Source of the DNA: a bacterium
Lineage (GTDB): Bacteria; Patescibacteriota; Andersenbacteria; UBA10190
NCBI GenBank assembly: GCA_002686445.1
Contig: NZCO01000026.1
Coordinates: forward strand, 1 to 6,754
DNA: 6,754 nucleotides
Reading direction: 5' to 3'
Positions 1 to 4,885 of this stretch are shown in pieces; the stretch's first letter is position 1; every line of letters starts with the position of its first letter. The notes below the pieces were generated by a model. It made no database searches and was not told where the DNA came from. It was given only the letters and a program-made list of their open reading frames with translations. Position numbers and translations under genes: made by a program.

Positions 1-356
1 CAATGCGAGACCGGATTCATGTGTTAGGAAGCGTTCCACAGTCATTACTCCGCGCACTGTACTGGCACGCGGACGTCTTCGTGCTGCCAAGTCTGTATGA
101 AGGTTTCGGCATGCCTATCTTAGAAGCCATGGCCTGTGGCACACCTGTGGTCACGGGCAAAGTGTCATCAATGCCAGAAGTCGCAGGCGACGCCGCTGTA
201 CTCATAGACCCACATGACGCCACCTCAATAACCGAGGGCGTACTGCAAGCGCGAGAGCAACAACAAAAGTATCGCGAACTGGGCTTAGCCCGAGCTAAGC
301 AGTTCACCTGGGAAGCTACTGCCAAACAAACACTGAATGTACTCGAGTCTACTTAG
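1..356 (+). CDS. Glycosyltransferase family 4 (GT-B), C-terminal part, 5' truncated by window
   Basis: The reading frame is open from the left edge to TAG at 354-356, so only about 118 C-terminal residues of an enzyme usually near 350-400 residues are present. The visible part is the donor-binding Rossmann lobe of a GT-B enzyme: HVLGSVP, then a strand-helix with ADVFVLPS, then the family signature EGFGMPILE (E at codon 99-101, eight residues before the second E), the EX7E motif that contacts the nucleotide-sugar donor. GTPVVT and EVAGDAAVLIDP follow, typical of the family 4 C-lobe. The family transfers a sugar from an NDP-sugar to a lipid-linked or glycan acceptor on the cytoplasmic face of the membrane. 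Donor and acceptor cannot be told from this fragment. The ATG at position 3 is internal and not a start. The 3' end overlaps the convergent Nif3-like gene by 4 bases. The polysaccharide genes further along suggest a role in surface glycan synthesis. Confidence 0.93.
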   Translation, partial: MRDRIHVLGSVPQSLLRALYWHADVFVLPSLYEGFGMPILEAMACGTPVVTGKVSSMPEVAGDAAVLIDPHDATSITEGVLQAREQQQKYRELGLARAKQFTWEATAKQTLNVLEST

Positions 357-1111
357 ATTCCGGTCGGTACATCAATATATTCGGTGTCCACGCCAAATTG
401 CTCGGCAAGTTTTACGCCGAGTGCTTTAACGCCGAATGTTTCCGTTGCGTAGTGACCGGCAAAGATCACGTTTACGCCCATATCTTTTGCGGCGTGATAC
501 ACGTATGCCGGATCGCCGGTTATATAGGTGTCGGCGCCAGCGGCCACTGCTTCATAGAAGCCGCCTGACCGACCACTGCCGGTAATAACAGCTACTCTTG
601 AGATAGCATCAGGCCCGAAAGGCAGTACGTGCGCATCAGGTGTGACGTGTTCCTGTATCCGAGACAGCAACTCTTGACGCGGGAGACCATCAGTATATTC
701 GCCGAGCCAGCTTACGTTGATCCCTTCATGGAAATGCCACGGATCCGCGACCTTGGCACCCAACACCCGCAGTAGTTCTGCGTTATTACCGACCTCAAGA
801 TGACGATCCAGTGGCAGGTGTGCCGCGTACAGCGAAATGTCCTCATCCAGTAGGGGACTTAACCGTTGTCTGCTGTCTTTCGTCAGTGACGGGTCAACGC
901 GATCCCAAAAATGTCCATGATGCACAATCATCAGTTGCGAGTTGCTAGCGGCAACCTTCACAAATACTTCATGGCCCGCATCAACGGCTAGAGCTACCTT
1001 AGTGACTTCAGTGCTGCCTTCCACTTGTAAGCCATTCCACGAACTGTCGGTAATAGCCCCTATTTCTAGATAGGAATCCAGCCAACTGACGAGTTCTGAT
1101 AGACTACTCAT
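353..1111 (-). CDS. Nif3-like dinuclear metal centre protein (GTP cyclohydrolase 1 type 2 / NIF3 family)
   Basis: This is a complete 252-residue protein, the usual length for the short form of the NIF3 (YbgI-like) family. These proteins form toroidal hexamers with a two-metal site. Motifs in order: NGLQVEG near residues 26-32, the metal-ligand pair HH at 64-65 in VHHGHFW, AAHLPLD with Asp102, ITGSGRSGG at 176-184, and GHYATE with His220 and Glu224 near the C-terminus. All expected ligands are present. The biochemical role of the family is poorly defined; the GTP cyclohydrolase name is historical. The start is placed at ATG 1109-1111 because the family begins a few residues before the first helix (LSELVSWL). 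A frame extension to 1150 starts with TTG and adds 13 atypical residues. I see no Shine-Dalgarno site. The gene is transcribed away from the polysaccharide genes and overlaps the upstream glycosyltransferase gene tail to tail by 4 bases. It is probably an unrelated housekeeping gene. Confidence 0.95.
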   Translation of the reverse strand: MSSLSELVSWLDSYLEIGAITDSSWNGLQVEGSTEVTKVALAVDAGHEVFVKVAASNSQLMIVHHGHFWDRVDPSLTKDSRQRLSPLLDEDISLYAAHLPLDRHLEVGNNAELLRVLGAKVADPWHFHEGINVSWLGEYTDGLPRQELLSRIQEHVTPDAHVLPFGPDAISRVAVITGSGRSGGFYEAVAAGADTYITGDPAYVYHAAKDMGVNVIFAGHYATETFGVKALGVKLAEQFGVDTEYIDVPTGI

Positions 1112-1123
1112 AGGCGCCACATC

Positions 1124-1150
1124 AAAATAATTTCCTAAGATTTTGTTCAA
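1124..1150 (-). promoter_or_regulatory. Possible promoter of the Nif3-like gene
   Basis: Read on the minus strand there is TTGAAC (1145-1150), a 15-bp spacer and TATTTT (1124-1129). Transcription would begin about 5-6 bases before the chosen ATG at 1111. The spacer is short and both boxes are partial matches, so this is weak. A fit with a very short leader would agree with the other starts in the window. Confidence 0.22.
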
Positions 1151-1176
1151 GCTGTGCCCAGATATGGCTTTTTCGA

Positions 1177-1208
1177 TTGATCAAAATACGCAGCGTAGTT
1201 ACACTACG
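1177..1208 (+). promoter_or_regulatory. Possible promoter overlapped by a 15-bp palindrome (operator-like)
   Basis: TTGATC (1177-1182), a 17-bp spacer and TACACT (1200-1205) form a plausible sigma-70-type promoter on the plus strand. The -10 box lies inside a perfect inverted repeat, CGTAGT-tac-ACTACG (1194-1208). A dyad covering a -10 box between two divergent genes is a common operator arrangement, but no regulator is known here. A start near 1212 would give the GT2 gene a leader of about 119 bases. The alternative promoter nearer the gene (1296-1324) has the better spacing relative to the ATG. Confidence 0.3.
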
Positions 1209-1295
1209 GTGAGTGTTTTGAGATTGAGAAAAAGTCATAGATGAGTGCAGAGTGGGCAAAGGATTGGAAATTATTTTGAGGTGGTGACTTAGCGC

Positions 1296-1324
1296 TTGCG
1301 AGTTATTTATATATCCTTGATACT
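1296..1324 (+). promoter_or_regulatory. Promoter for GT2-ligase pair, predicted leaderless
   Basis: TTGCGA (1296-1301), a 17-bp spacer and GATACT (1319-1324) sit so that the -10 box ends 6 bases before ATG 1331. The expected transcription start therefore falls on or next to the A of the start codon. No Shine-Dalgarno sequence precedes the gene. A competing pair, GTGACT (1284-1289), 18 bp and TATATA (1308-1313), would give a leader of only about 11 bases. Either way the leader is too short for normal ribosome binding. Confidence 0.5.
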
Positions 1325-1330
1325 CTGCCC

Positions 1331-2239
1331 ATGTCATTGACGCAACAACCGGCCACACCGGGGGTCGCTATCGTCATCGTGAATTGGAATACAGGCCAAC
1401 TCCTAGCCAAGTGCTTGGAGTCGATTCAGGCTGCTAATGATCACCACCTAATCTCAGCCGTGTTGGTCGTAGATAATGACTCGCACGATGACTCGCTGGC
1501 CCAAGCAAAAGCAGTGGCGACCGACCCACGAATTCAATTTATTGCTCCGGGGGCTAATCTCGGTTTTGCCGGTGGTAATCAGGCTGGGGTCGCCGTACTT
1601 GCAGATTCAGATGCGCACATCCTTTTGCTGAACCCAGACACCGAAATTCATGACGGGACTCTTACGGGCATGCTCGCTGCGCTCAACGACAAGCAAGCCG
1701 GCATTGTCGGCGCCAAGCTGCAGAACCCCGACGGCACACACCAGGAATCGGTCCGTCGTTTTCCAACCCTCATCAACTTCCTATTCTTGTGGTTCAAGTT
1801 ACGACGACTGCTGCCCGGGGCGCGATCGTGGTCGCGGTACATGATGCGCGAGTTCGACTATTCGAGTACGCAAGTGGTCGACCAAGTAATGGGTGCTGCT
1901 TTTCTCGTACGCCGGCAAGTATGGGACCAGCTCGGTGGGCTCGACGATGGCTTCTTCGTCTGGTTCGAGGAAGTTGATCTGTGTAAGCGCGCCAAAGCAG
2001 CCGGGTGGCAGACGGTGTATACGCCGAAGCCCCGAGTCACGCACTACGGTGGGGTCAGCTTCAATCAGCTCGTAGGTATTAATCGCACCAAGCCGTGGAT
2101 TAAAAGTTCACTCCGGTATATCAGAAAACACACTCCGCTGGCCTGGCCTCTTTTTCTCCTGTTAGCTCCATTCGCCTTGGCCTTGGCCCTGCCAACCTCA
2201 TTGATTCACCGCAGCCAGCAACGTCTAAGCGCTACGTAA
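1331..2239 (+). CDS. Glycosyltransferase family 2, rhamnosyltransferase (WbbL)-like
   Basis: A 302-residue GT-A enzyme expected on the cytoplasmic face of the membrane. The first strand is VAIVIVNWN (residues 12-20). It is followed by VVDNDSHDDS (46-55), NLGFAGGNQAG (76-86), LLLNPDTE (98-105; the Asp in NPDTE takes the place of the metal-binding DXD), MGAAFLVRR (187-195), GGLDDGFFVWFEEVDLC (202-218; acidic catalytic-base region) and HYGGVSF (238-244). This set is typical of the WbbL/RfbF rhamnosyltransferase-like branch, which adds a deoxysugar to a lipid-linked intermediate; rhamnose specificity is inferred from the family, not shown. Residues about 270-288 form a hydrophobic helix likely to hold the protein at the membrane. 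ATG 1331 is the only sensible start: an in-frame TGA at 1277-1279 closes the frame upstream, and the family begins about ten residues before the first strand. The stop is 2 bases before the next gene, so the two are almost certainly cotranscribed and coupled. Confidence 0.94.
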   Translation: MSLTQQPATPGVAIVIVNWNTGQLLAKCLESIQAANDHHLISAVLVVDNDSHDDSLAQAKAVATDPRIQFIAPGANLGFAGGNQAGVAVLADSDAHILLLNPDTEIHDGTLTGMLAALNDKQAGIVGAKLQNPDGTHQESVRRFPTLINFLFLWFKLRRLLPGARSWSRYMMREFDYSSTQVVDQVMGAAFLVRRQVWDQLGGLDDGFFVWFEEVDLCKRAKAAGWQTVYTPKPRVTHYGGVSFNQLVGINRTKPWIKSSLRYIRKHTPLAWPLFLLLAPFALALALPTSLIHRSQQRLSAT

Positions 2240-2241
2240 CT

Positions 2242-3669
2242 ATGAGTAGGCCCGCACTAGCTTGGGGAAGCATCAGTGTCTTCATAGCGCTCGTATTAGC
2301 CGCTGTGATTAGCTTAGAGATTGGCGTACTGGCGCTCTTGTTTGCCGCCGTGGCCTGGTGGGTATGGAAGCAGCCCGGAAACGGACTGATCCTGTTTGTC
2401 GTCTTAGCCCCGCTGCTACCACTGCTCAAGTTCACCCAGAGTGGTGGCTCCATTACGTTGATTAAGGACGTCATCATACTAACGATGTTCGTGAAGCTGG
2501 TGCTGTACCCGCTGCTCAAACAAACATTGCCGTATCGCCGCAATCATTTACTCCTTCCTATTTTCTTCCTGGCTATCTGGACACTGCTCAATGTTGTGCG
2601 GGCCGACTCGCTAATACTCGGCGTGCTTCGAGCCCGTGACATCGCGTTGTATGTGCTGCTGTATCTCGCTGTGCTGTATCTACCACTGACTGCTAAGTAC
2701 CTGCGCCAACTATTTAGCGGGGTGCTGGTGACCGGCGTACTCGTACTACTGCTCGGTGTGTATCAGTGGTTTGGTGCCGCCGACAGCGCGATCTTAAGGT
2801 TCGACCCCGCCCGACAAGTATGGATACCTCGCATTTCAAGTACGCTTGCGCACCCAAGTGTGTTTGGTGAATACCTGATCACCTTAGTGCTCGCACTGTG
2901 CGCCGGAGTGATAGCAACTACGGCTACGCGCTGGCGACTAGCATGGGTGACGCTGGGAGTGGTCACGCTGCCATTTGTGTTCCTGACGTACTCGCGTGGC
3001 GCCTGGCTTGGCTTCGTGACAGCGCTTGGCACAGCCGCGCTGGTCTGGTGGTTCGCGAGGAGTAAGGGCCGAGCGCAATGGGCAACAATTCGACGCTGGA
3101 TAGTTCCGGCCGTGGCGGGGATCGTCATTGTACTGTTGGCTCTGATGTTCGTAACGCCAGTCGGGACGTTCGTGCGCGTAAGCTTTGATCCCACTTATGC
3201 CAGCAATGCCATCCGCCTCGATTTTGTGGCTCGCTTGATCGCGCCACTCACGCCTACCGCTGCCCTGATCGGCTCGGGCCTAGGTGATGTCGTCGTACAG
3301 AACTTTCGCACCATTGATATCGCTACCTTTGATATTGCTAGCGGTGCTGCTCGCTCGGTGCAGCTGGCCAAGGATGCCACCTTAGTCGACAACCAGTATC
3401 TAAAAACGTTTGTTGAACTTGGTCTGGCCGGGTTACTCATTTACCTCTGGATTTACGTCGTTACTATCCGCGCTGCCTGGCAACTAGCGAAAAGAGGGAA
3501 GACAGTGGCACTGGCCATCGGCGTGGCCACTATCGCGTTCACGATCTCATTTATGGTCCAAGCTCTCTTCATCGACGTATGGGACATCTTCCCAACCAAC
3601 GCCTTCTATTGGATTTTTGCAGGGCTCGCTGTAGCACTACATACCCCAACCCTTTACAAAAAGATATAG
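2242..3669 (+). CDS. O-antigen ligase / Wzy polymerase-like polytopic membrane protein
   Basis: 475 residues with about 11-13 hydrophobic membrane spans from residue 8 to about 467, the architecture of the WaaL/Wzy/PglL superfamily. Landmarks: HPSVFGEYL (204-212), TYSRGAWLG (249-257; its conserved Arg is a family hallmark), a long hydrophilic loop about 308-390 expected on the outer face with NAIRLDF (322-328), GSGLGD (344-349) and DNQYLKTFVELGLAG (383-397). The family moves or joins undecaprenyl-linked glycans on the outer side of the cytoplasmic membrane. Classical WaaL ligases have His-Asn where this protein has Asp-Asn (383-384), so a polymerase or a non-LPS ligase is as likely as an O-antigen ligase. 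It starts 2 bases after the GT2 stop with no Shine-Dalgarno site, which implies coupling. The promoter of the downstream RNA gene starts inside its last codons (3654-3659). Confidence 0.9.
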   Translation: MSRPALAWGSISVFIALVLAAVISLEIGVLALLFAAVAWWVWKQPGNGLILFVVLAPLLPLLKFTQSGGSITLIKDVIILTMFVKLVLYPLLKQTLPYRRNHLLLPIFFLAIWTLLNVVRADSLILGVLRARDIALYVLLYLAVLYLPLTAKYLRQLFSGVLVTGVLVLLLGVYQWFGAADSAILRFDPARQVWIPRISSTLAHPSVFGEYLITLVLALCAGVIATTATRWRLAWVTLGVVTLPFVFLTYSRGAWLGFVTALGTAALVWWFARSKGRAQWATIRRWIVPAVAGIVIVLLALMFVTPVGTFVRVSFDPTYASNAIRLDFVARLIAPLTPTAALIGSGLGDVVVQNFRTIDIATFDIASGAARSVQLAKDATLVDNQYLKTFVELGLAGLLIYLWIYVVTIRAAWQLAKRGKTVALAIGVATIAFTISFMVQALFIDVWDIFPTNAFYWIFAGLAVALHTPTLYKKI

Positions 3670-3681
3670 GGGTGGTATAAA
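3654..3681 (+). promoter_or_regulatory. Promoter for the first non-coding RNA
   Basis: TTTACA (3654-3659), a 16-bp spacer and TATAAA (3676-3681) match the sigma-70 consensus at five of six positions in each box. This is the best promoter in the window. It overlaps the end of the ligase-like gene and points into a stretch without a protein gene. Transcription should begin near 3688, just before the first long stem (3695). Confidence 0.6.
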
Positions 3682-3694
3682 TTTTTTATCCTTG

Positions 3695-3795
3695 CGACAG
3701 CTACCGAGGCTTCGCCGCTTGTTTCAGAATTCCGCTTCGGGTGGGACTCAAGCTCGAAGCTTGAGCTGAGTAACTTCAGAGCCTCGGTAGCGTCG
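3695..3795 (+). other. Stem-loop domain 1 of the first RNA
   Basis: GCTACCGAGGC (3700-3710) pairs perfectly with 3781-3791. CGAC (3695-3698) continues the helix with GTCG (3792-3795), leaving A3699 bulged, so the closing helix is 15 bp. Inside the 70-base interior are CTCAAGCT-cga-AGCTTGAG (3747-3765, 8 bp) and the small hairpin CCG-ctt-CGG (3732-3740). The helix is followed by AC and four T (3798-3801) and then by five T (3807-3811), so it could also act as a weak terminator for the upstream operon. Confidence 0.6.
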
Positions 3796-3811
3796 ACTTT
3801 TGCACCTTTTT

Positions 3812-3910
3812 CAGCGTCGGGGTGTCACTCATGTCTGCTACAGACCGCTTGATCGCTCGAGTGATACGCCATCGTATCCTACCTGGCGTATTCCCTACGC
3901 CCCGACGCTG
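3812..3910 (+). other. Stem-loop domain 2 of the first RNA, three-way junction
   Basis: CAGCGTCGGGG (3812-3822) pairs perfectly with 3900-3910, and U-G, G-C and U-A pairs extend the helix to 3825/3897. Two arms branch inside. One is closed by CACTC/GAGTG (3826-3830/3859-3863) and carries GTCTG-cta-CAGAC (3833-3845). The other is ATACGCCA/TGGCGTAT (3864-3871/3884-3891) with a 12-base loop. The result is a compact three-way junction. The size recalls a tRNA but there is no T loop or D arm. Confidence 0.62.
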
Positions 3911-3919
3911 TCCCTCAAT

Positions 3920-3979
3920 AACCTCTTGTGCCAAGCACGCATCCCTACCACCGTCGATTGCTTGGACAAGAGGTTTTTT
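3920..3979 (+). terminator. Intrinsic terminator of the first RNA
   Basis: AACCTCTTGT (3920-3929) pairs with ACAAGAGGTT (3966-3975) and CCAAGCA (3931-3937) with TGCTTGG (3959-3965). This gives 17 bp with one bulged G and a 21-base loop. Six T (3974-3979) follow at once. The T run is only on the plus strand, which fixes the transcription direction of the RNA. Confidence 0.8.
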
Positions 3980-3981
3980 AT

Positions 3982-4011
3982 ACGACAAACTTGCCAGCGA
4001 CTAGCTATATA
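3982..4011 (+). promoter_or_regulatory. Possible promoter for the second non-coding RNA
   Basis: ACGACA (3982-3987), an 18-bp spacer and TATATA (4006-4011) lie directly after the first terminator. Each box matches the consensus at four of six positions. The start would be near 4018. It is weaker than the promoter at 3654-3681. Confidence 0.35.
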
Positions 4012-4017
4012 TGCAAC

Positions 4018-4142
4018 AAATACGAGGCTGCGGGAGTGACAGCTTTTGTGACATTCATCGATCGTTGACTATTCGCCTTGCGAGTTCGCTCGATCCTTCG
4101 GTCTCAATGTTGTCCGTCTAACCTCCCGCGGCGTTTTTTTTT
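4018..4142 (+). ncRNA. Candidate small non-coding RNA, about 125 nt, rod-shaped, family unknown
   Basis: The ends pair: GCTGCGGGAG (4027-4036) with CTCCCGCGGC (4123-4132), 10 bp with one G-U, followed by G and nine T (4134-4142). Moving inward, GACA (4038-4041) pairs with TGTC (4111-4114), ACATT (4051-4055) with AATGT (4106-4110), GATCG (4060-4064) with CGATC (4091-4095), and GCG-agtt-CGC (4080-4089) caps the rod. A long rod with one-sided bulges recalls 6S RNA in shape, but it is shorter and I see no sequence that confirms it. The SRP RNA apical motif and 5S rRNA features are absent. No protein frame fits. It lies between the first RNA gene and a convergent minus-strand gene. Confidence 0.48.
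4123..4142 (+). terminator. Terminator at the 3' end of the second RNA
   Basis: The 3' strand of the long-range closing stem (4123-4132, paired with 4027-4036) is followed by nine consecutive T at 4134-4142. The loop is unusually large (86 bases, itself structured), so termination would depend on the whole RNA fold. Confidence 0.5.
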
Positions 4143-4144
4143 GG

Positions 4145-4172
4145 AAAACGAGCGGGGACAAGTCCGCTCGTT
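4145..4172 (-). terminator. Terminator of the minus-strand small-gene unit
   Basis: Read on the minus strand, AACGAGCGG (4172-4164) pairs with CCGCTCGTT (4155-4147) across an 8-base loop, followed by a short U tract (4148-4145). It begins 21 bases after the stop of the 81-residue gene. The U tract is short, so termination may be partial. It lies just past the terminator of the opposing RNA gene and separates the two convergent units. Confidence 0.55.
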
Positions 4173-4193
4173 CGTAGTTTGAGGTCAGCCGGT

Positions 4194-4439
4194 TTACGAA
4201 TGTCGCAGTTGGCTGACGAACTGCTGCTCGGCTGTGCACATTGCTCGTACTGCTGCTTCAACCTCAAGCTTCGTATTCAGGTTGTTCGCCTGACCAGCTA
4301 GGATGACCTGTAGCGGGTCATCTTCCGTCTTTCCCGGACCGACTTGAATCGTTAGTCCCCGCACCTTATGACGTAGCTTCATGGGGACGCGCCGAACCAT
4401 GTCGTACTGACTGGCAAACTTGTGCTTACTCTCCGCCAT
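4194..4439 (-). CDS. Small hypothetical protein, 81 aa, not recognised
   Basis: The frame runs from ATG (4437-4439) to TAA (4194-4196). I do not recognise the product. It is basic in the first 30 residues (KHKFA, RRVPMKLRHKVRG), then has a probable beta-strand pair (GLTIQVGPG, PLQVILAG) and a C-terminal helix (residues about 56-79, TKLEVEAAVRAMCTAEQQFV). There is no signal peptide or membrane span, so it should be a cytoplasmic protein. Support for a real gene: proper ATG, balanced composition without runs, and a terminator-like hairpin 21 bases after the stop. GGAAG lies 8 bases before the start, a poor Shine-Dalgarno match. It follows the winged-helix gene on the same strand after a 97-base gap with no clear promoter, so cotranscription is possible. 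It could also be a chance frame. Confidence 0.55.
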   Translation of the reverse strand: MAESKHKFASQYDMVRRVPMKLRHKVRGLTIQVGPGKTEDDPLQVILAGQANNLNTKLEVEAAVRAMCTAEQQFVSQLRHS

Positions 4440-4539
4440 TGCTCTATCTTCCGTTCCTACGAGAAAAAGAGCCTTGCCGGATACACCGTACGAGACTAGT
4501 AGCTAGGCGTCAGCTTTTTTATCCACCGGATGTAAGTAC

Positions 4540-4872
4540 CTACTCCACCAGGCGATATGAGATACCGCGGCCGGCGCCTTGTTCGATGACAATCCCTTCA
4601 GCCTCAAGATCGTCGAGGTATCGAGTAGCTGTGGCGTCAGAAACTCCGACGAGGCGTTCGACGATGTCGTTGGTGATACTACCGTGTTCGCGCACGTAGG
4701 CGATCACCGCGTCGTGATTTTTTAGCCTGGTGGCGCTTAGCTTGGCTCGCTGCTTCGCGAGCGAGCGCCCACCGGGAGTTACGACGCGAATGCGACGACC
4801 CCAGATCACCGCTGCCACAATCACCGCGCCGATGACGATGCCCGTATATAAGCCAGTCCAGAAATCAGCCAT
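4540..4872 (-). CDS. Membrane-anchored winged-helix DNA-binding protein, 110 aa
   Basis: Residues about 5-25 (GLYTGIVIGAVIVAAVIWG) form one hydrophobic span, followed at once by GRRIR, so the C-terminal part should face the cytoplasm. A basic linker (31-50) leads to a winged helix-turn-helix at about 51-110: helix 1 HDAVIAYVREHG, SITNDIVERLVGV, recognition helix SDATATRYLDDLEAEG (78-93) and the wing with GAGRGISYRL. The closest fold is the MarR/DeoR-type HTH seen in many small regulators. The natural reading is a transcription regulator held at the membrane; targets and signal are unknown. ATG 4870-4872 is chosen over an upstream TTG at 4885-4887 because that TTG lies next to and overlaps the upstream U tract. 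A TATACT box ends 6 bases before the ATG, which predicts a leaderless transcript. The 81-residue gene follows on the same strand. Confidence 0.85.
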   Translation of the reverse strand: MADFWTGLYTGIVIGAVIVAAVIWGRRIRVVTPGGRSLAKQRAKLSATRLKNHDAVIAYVREHGSITNDIVERLVGVSDATATRYLDDLEAEGIVIEQGAGRGISYRLVE

Positions 4873-4878
4873 GCCTTC

Positions 4879-4884
4879 AGTATA
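4879..4884 (-). promoter_or_regulatory. -10 box of the winged-helix gene, predicted leaderless
   Basis: On the minus strand TATACT (4884 to 4879) differs from the consensus at one base and ends exactly 6 bases before the ATG, so transcription should start at or next to the A of the start codon. No -35 box is visible 15-18 bp upstream; that space is the terminator hairpin of the FemAB-like gene. No Shine-Dalgarno site is present. Confidence 0.5.
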
Positions 4885-4885
4885 C

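Larger units (their letters stand above)
3688..3979 (+). ncRNA. Candidate structured non-coding RNA, about 290 nt, three stem-loop domains, family unknown
   Basis: The stretch between a good promoter and a strong intrinsic terminator is filled by three nested inverted-repeat domains: 3695-3795, 3812-3910 and 3920-3975. The closing helices of the first two are about 15 and 14 bp, and each contains smaller hairpins. Several perfect 10-11-bp pairings within 300 bases are far more than chance would give. No frame on either strand reads like a protein. I checked by eye for tmRNA (CCA end, T arm, tag reading frame), RNase P RNA (P4 conserved segments), SRP RNA (GGAA tetraloop region) and tRNA and found none of their signatures. 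It could instead be a structured 3' UTR of the GT2-ligase transcript, but its own promoter argues for an independent gene. Ends are inferred from promoter and terminator, not measured. Confidence 0.55.

Noticed and set aside
283..300. Hairpin GCTTAGC-ccga-GCTAAGC inside the glycosyltransferase gene, possible terminator of the convergent Nif3-like gene
   Set aside because: No T tract follows on either strand and it lies in conserved coding sequence; left out as a terminator.
1112..1150. N-terminal extension of the Nif3-like protein from TTG 1150
   Set aside because: TTG start, atypical added residues for the family, and the segment holds the likely promoter; ATG 1111 fits better.
1247..1331. 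Pairing of GCAGAGT (1247-1253) with ACTCTGC (1322-1328), which could mask the GT2 start
   Set aside because: A 7-bp match across 68 bases is about what chance gives in this spacer, and it matters only if a long leader is made.
1122..1358. 78-aa minus-strand frame across the divergent spacer
   Set aside because: Overlaps both neighbouring genes' starts, is low in complexity, and has no protein-like pattern; the region carries promoter elements.
3819..3903. tRNA-like segment of about 85 nt with a GGGGTGT/ACGCCCC end helix
   Set aside because: No T loop, D arm or anticodon arm of the right size. The inner arm is 8 bp with a 12-base loop and the end helix extends well past 7 bp.
3776..4039. Overlapping frames on both strands (70 aa minus, 79 aa and 60 aa plus)
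   Set aside because: They run through paired stems of the predicted RNAs, contradict one another, and read like no protein. No start signal supports them.
4116..4122. GTCTAAC, which fits the attC R'' pattern of integron sites
   Set aside because: No matching GTTRRRY box at the proper distance with a shared dyad, no integrase or cassette, and a 7-base match is weak.
4497..4517. AGCT-aggcgtc-AGCT followed by T on the plus strand, resembling a terminator
   Set aside because: Only a 4-bp stem and no plus-strand gene to terminate.
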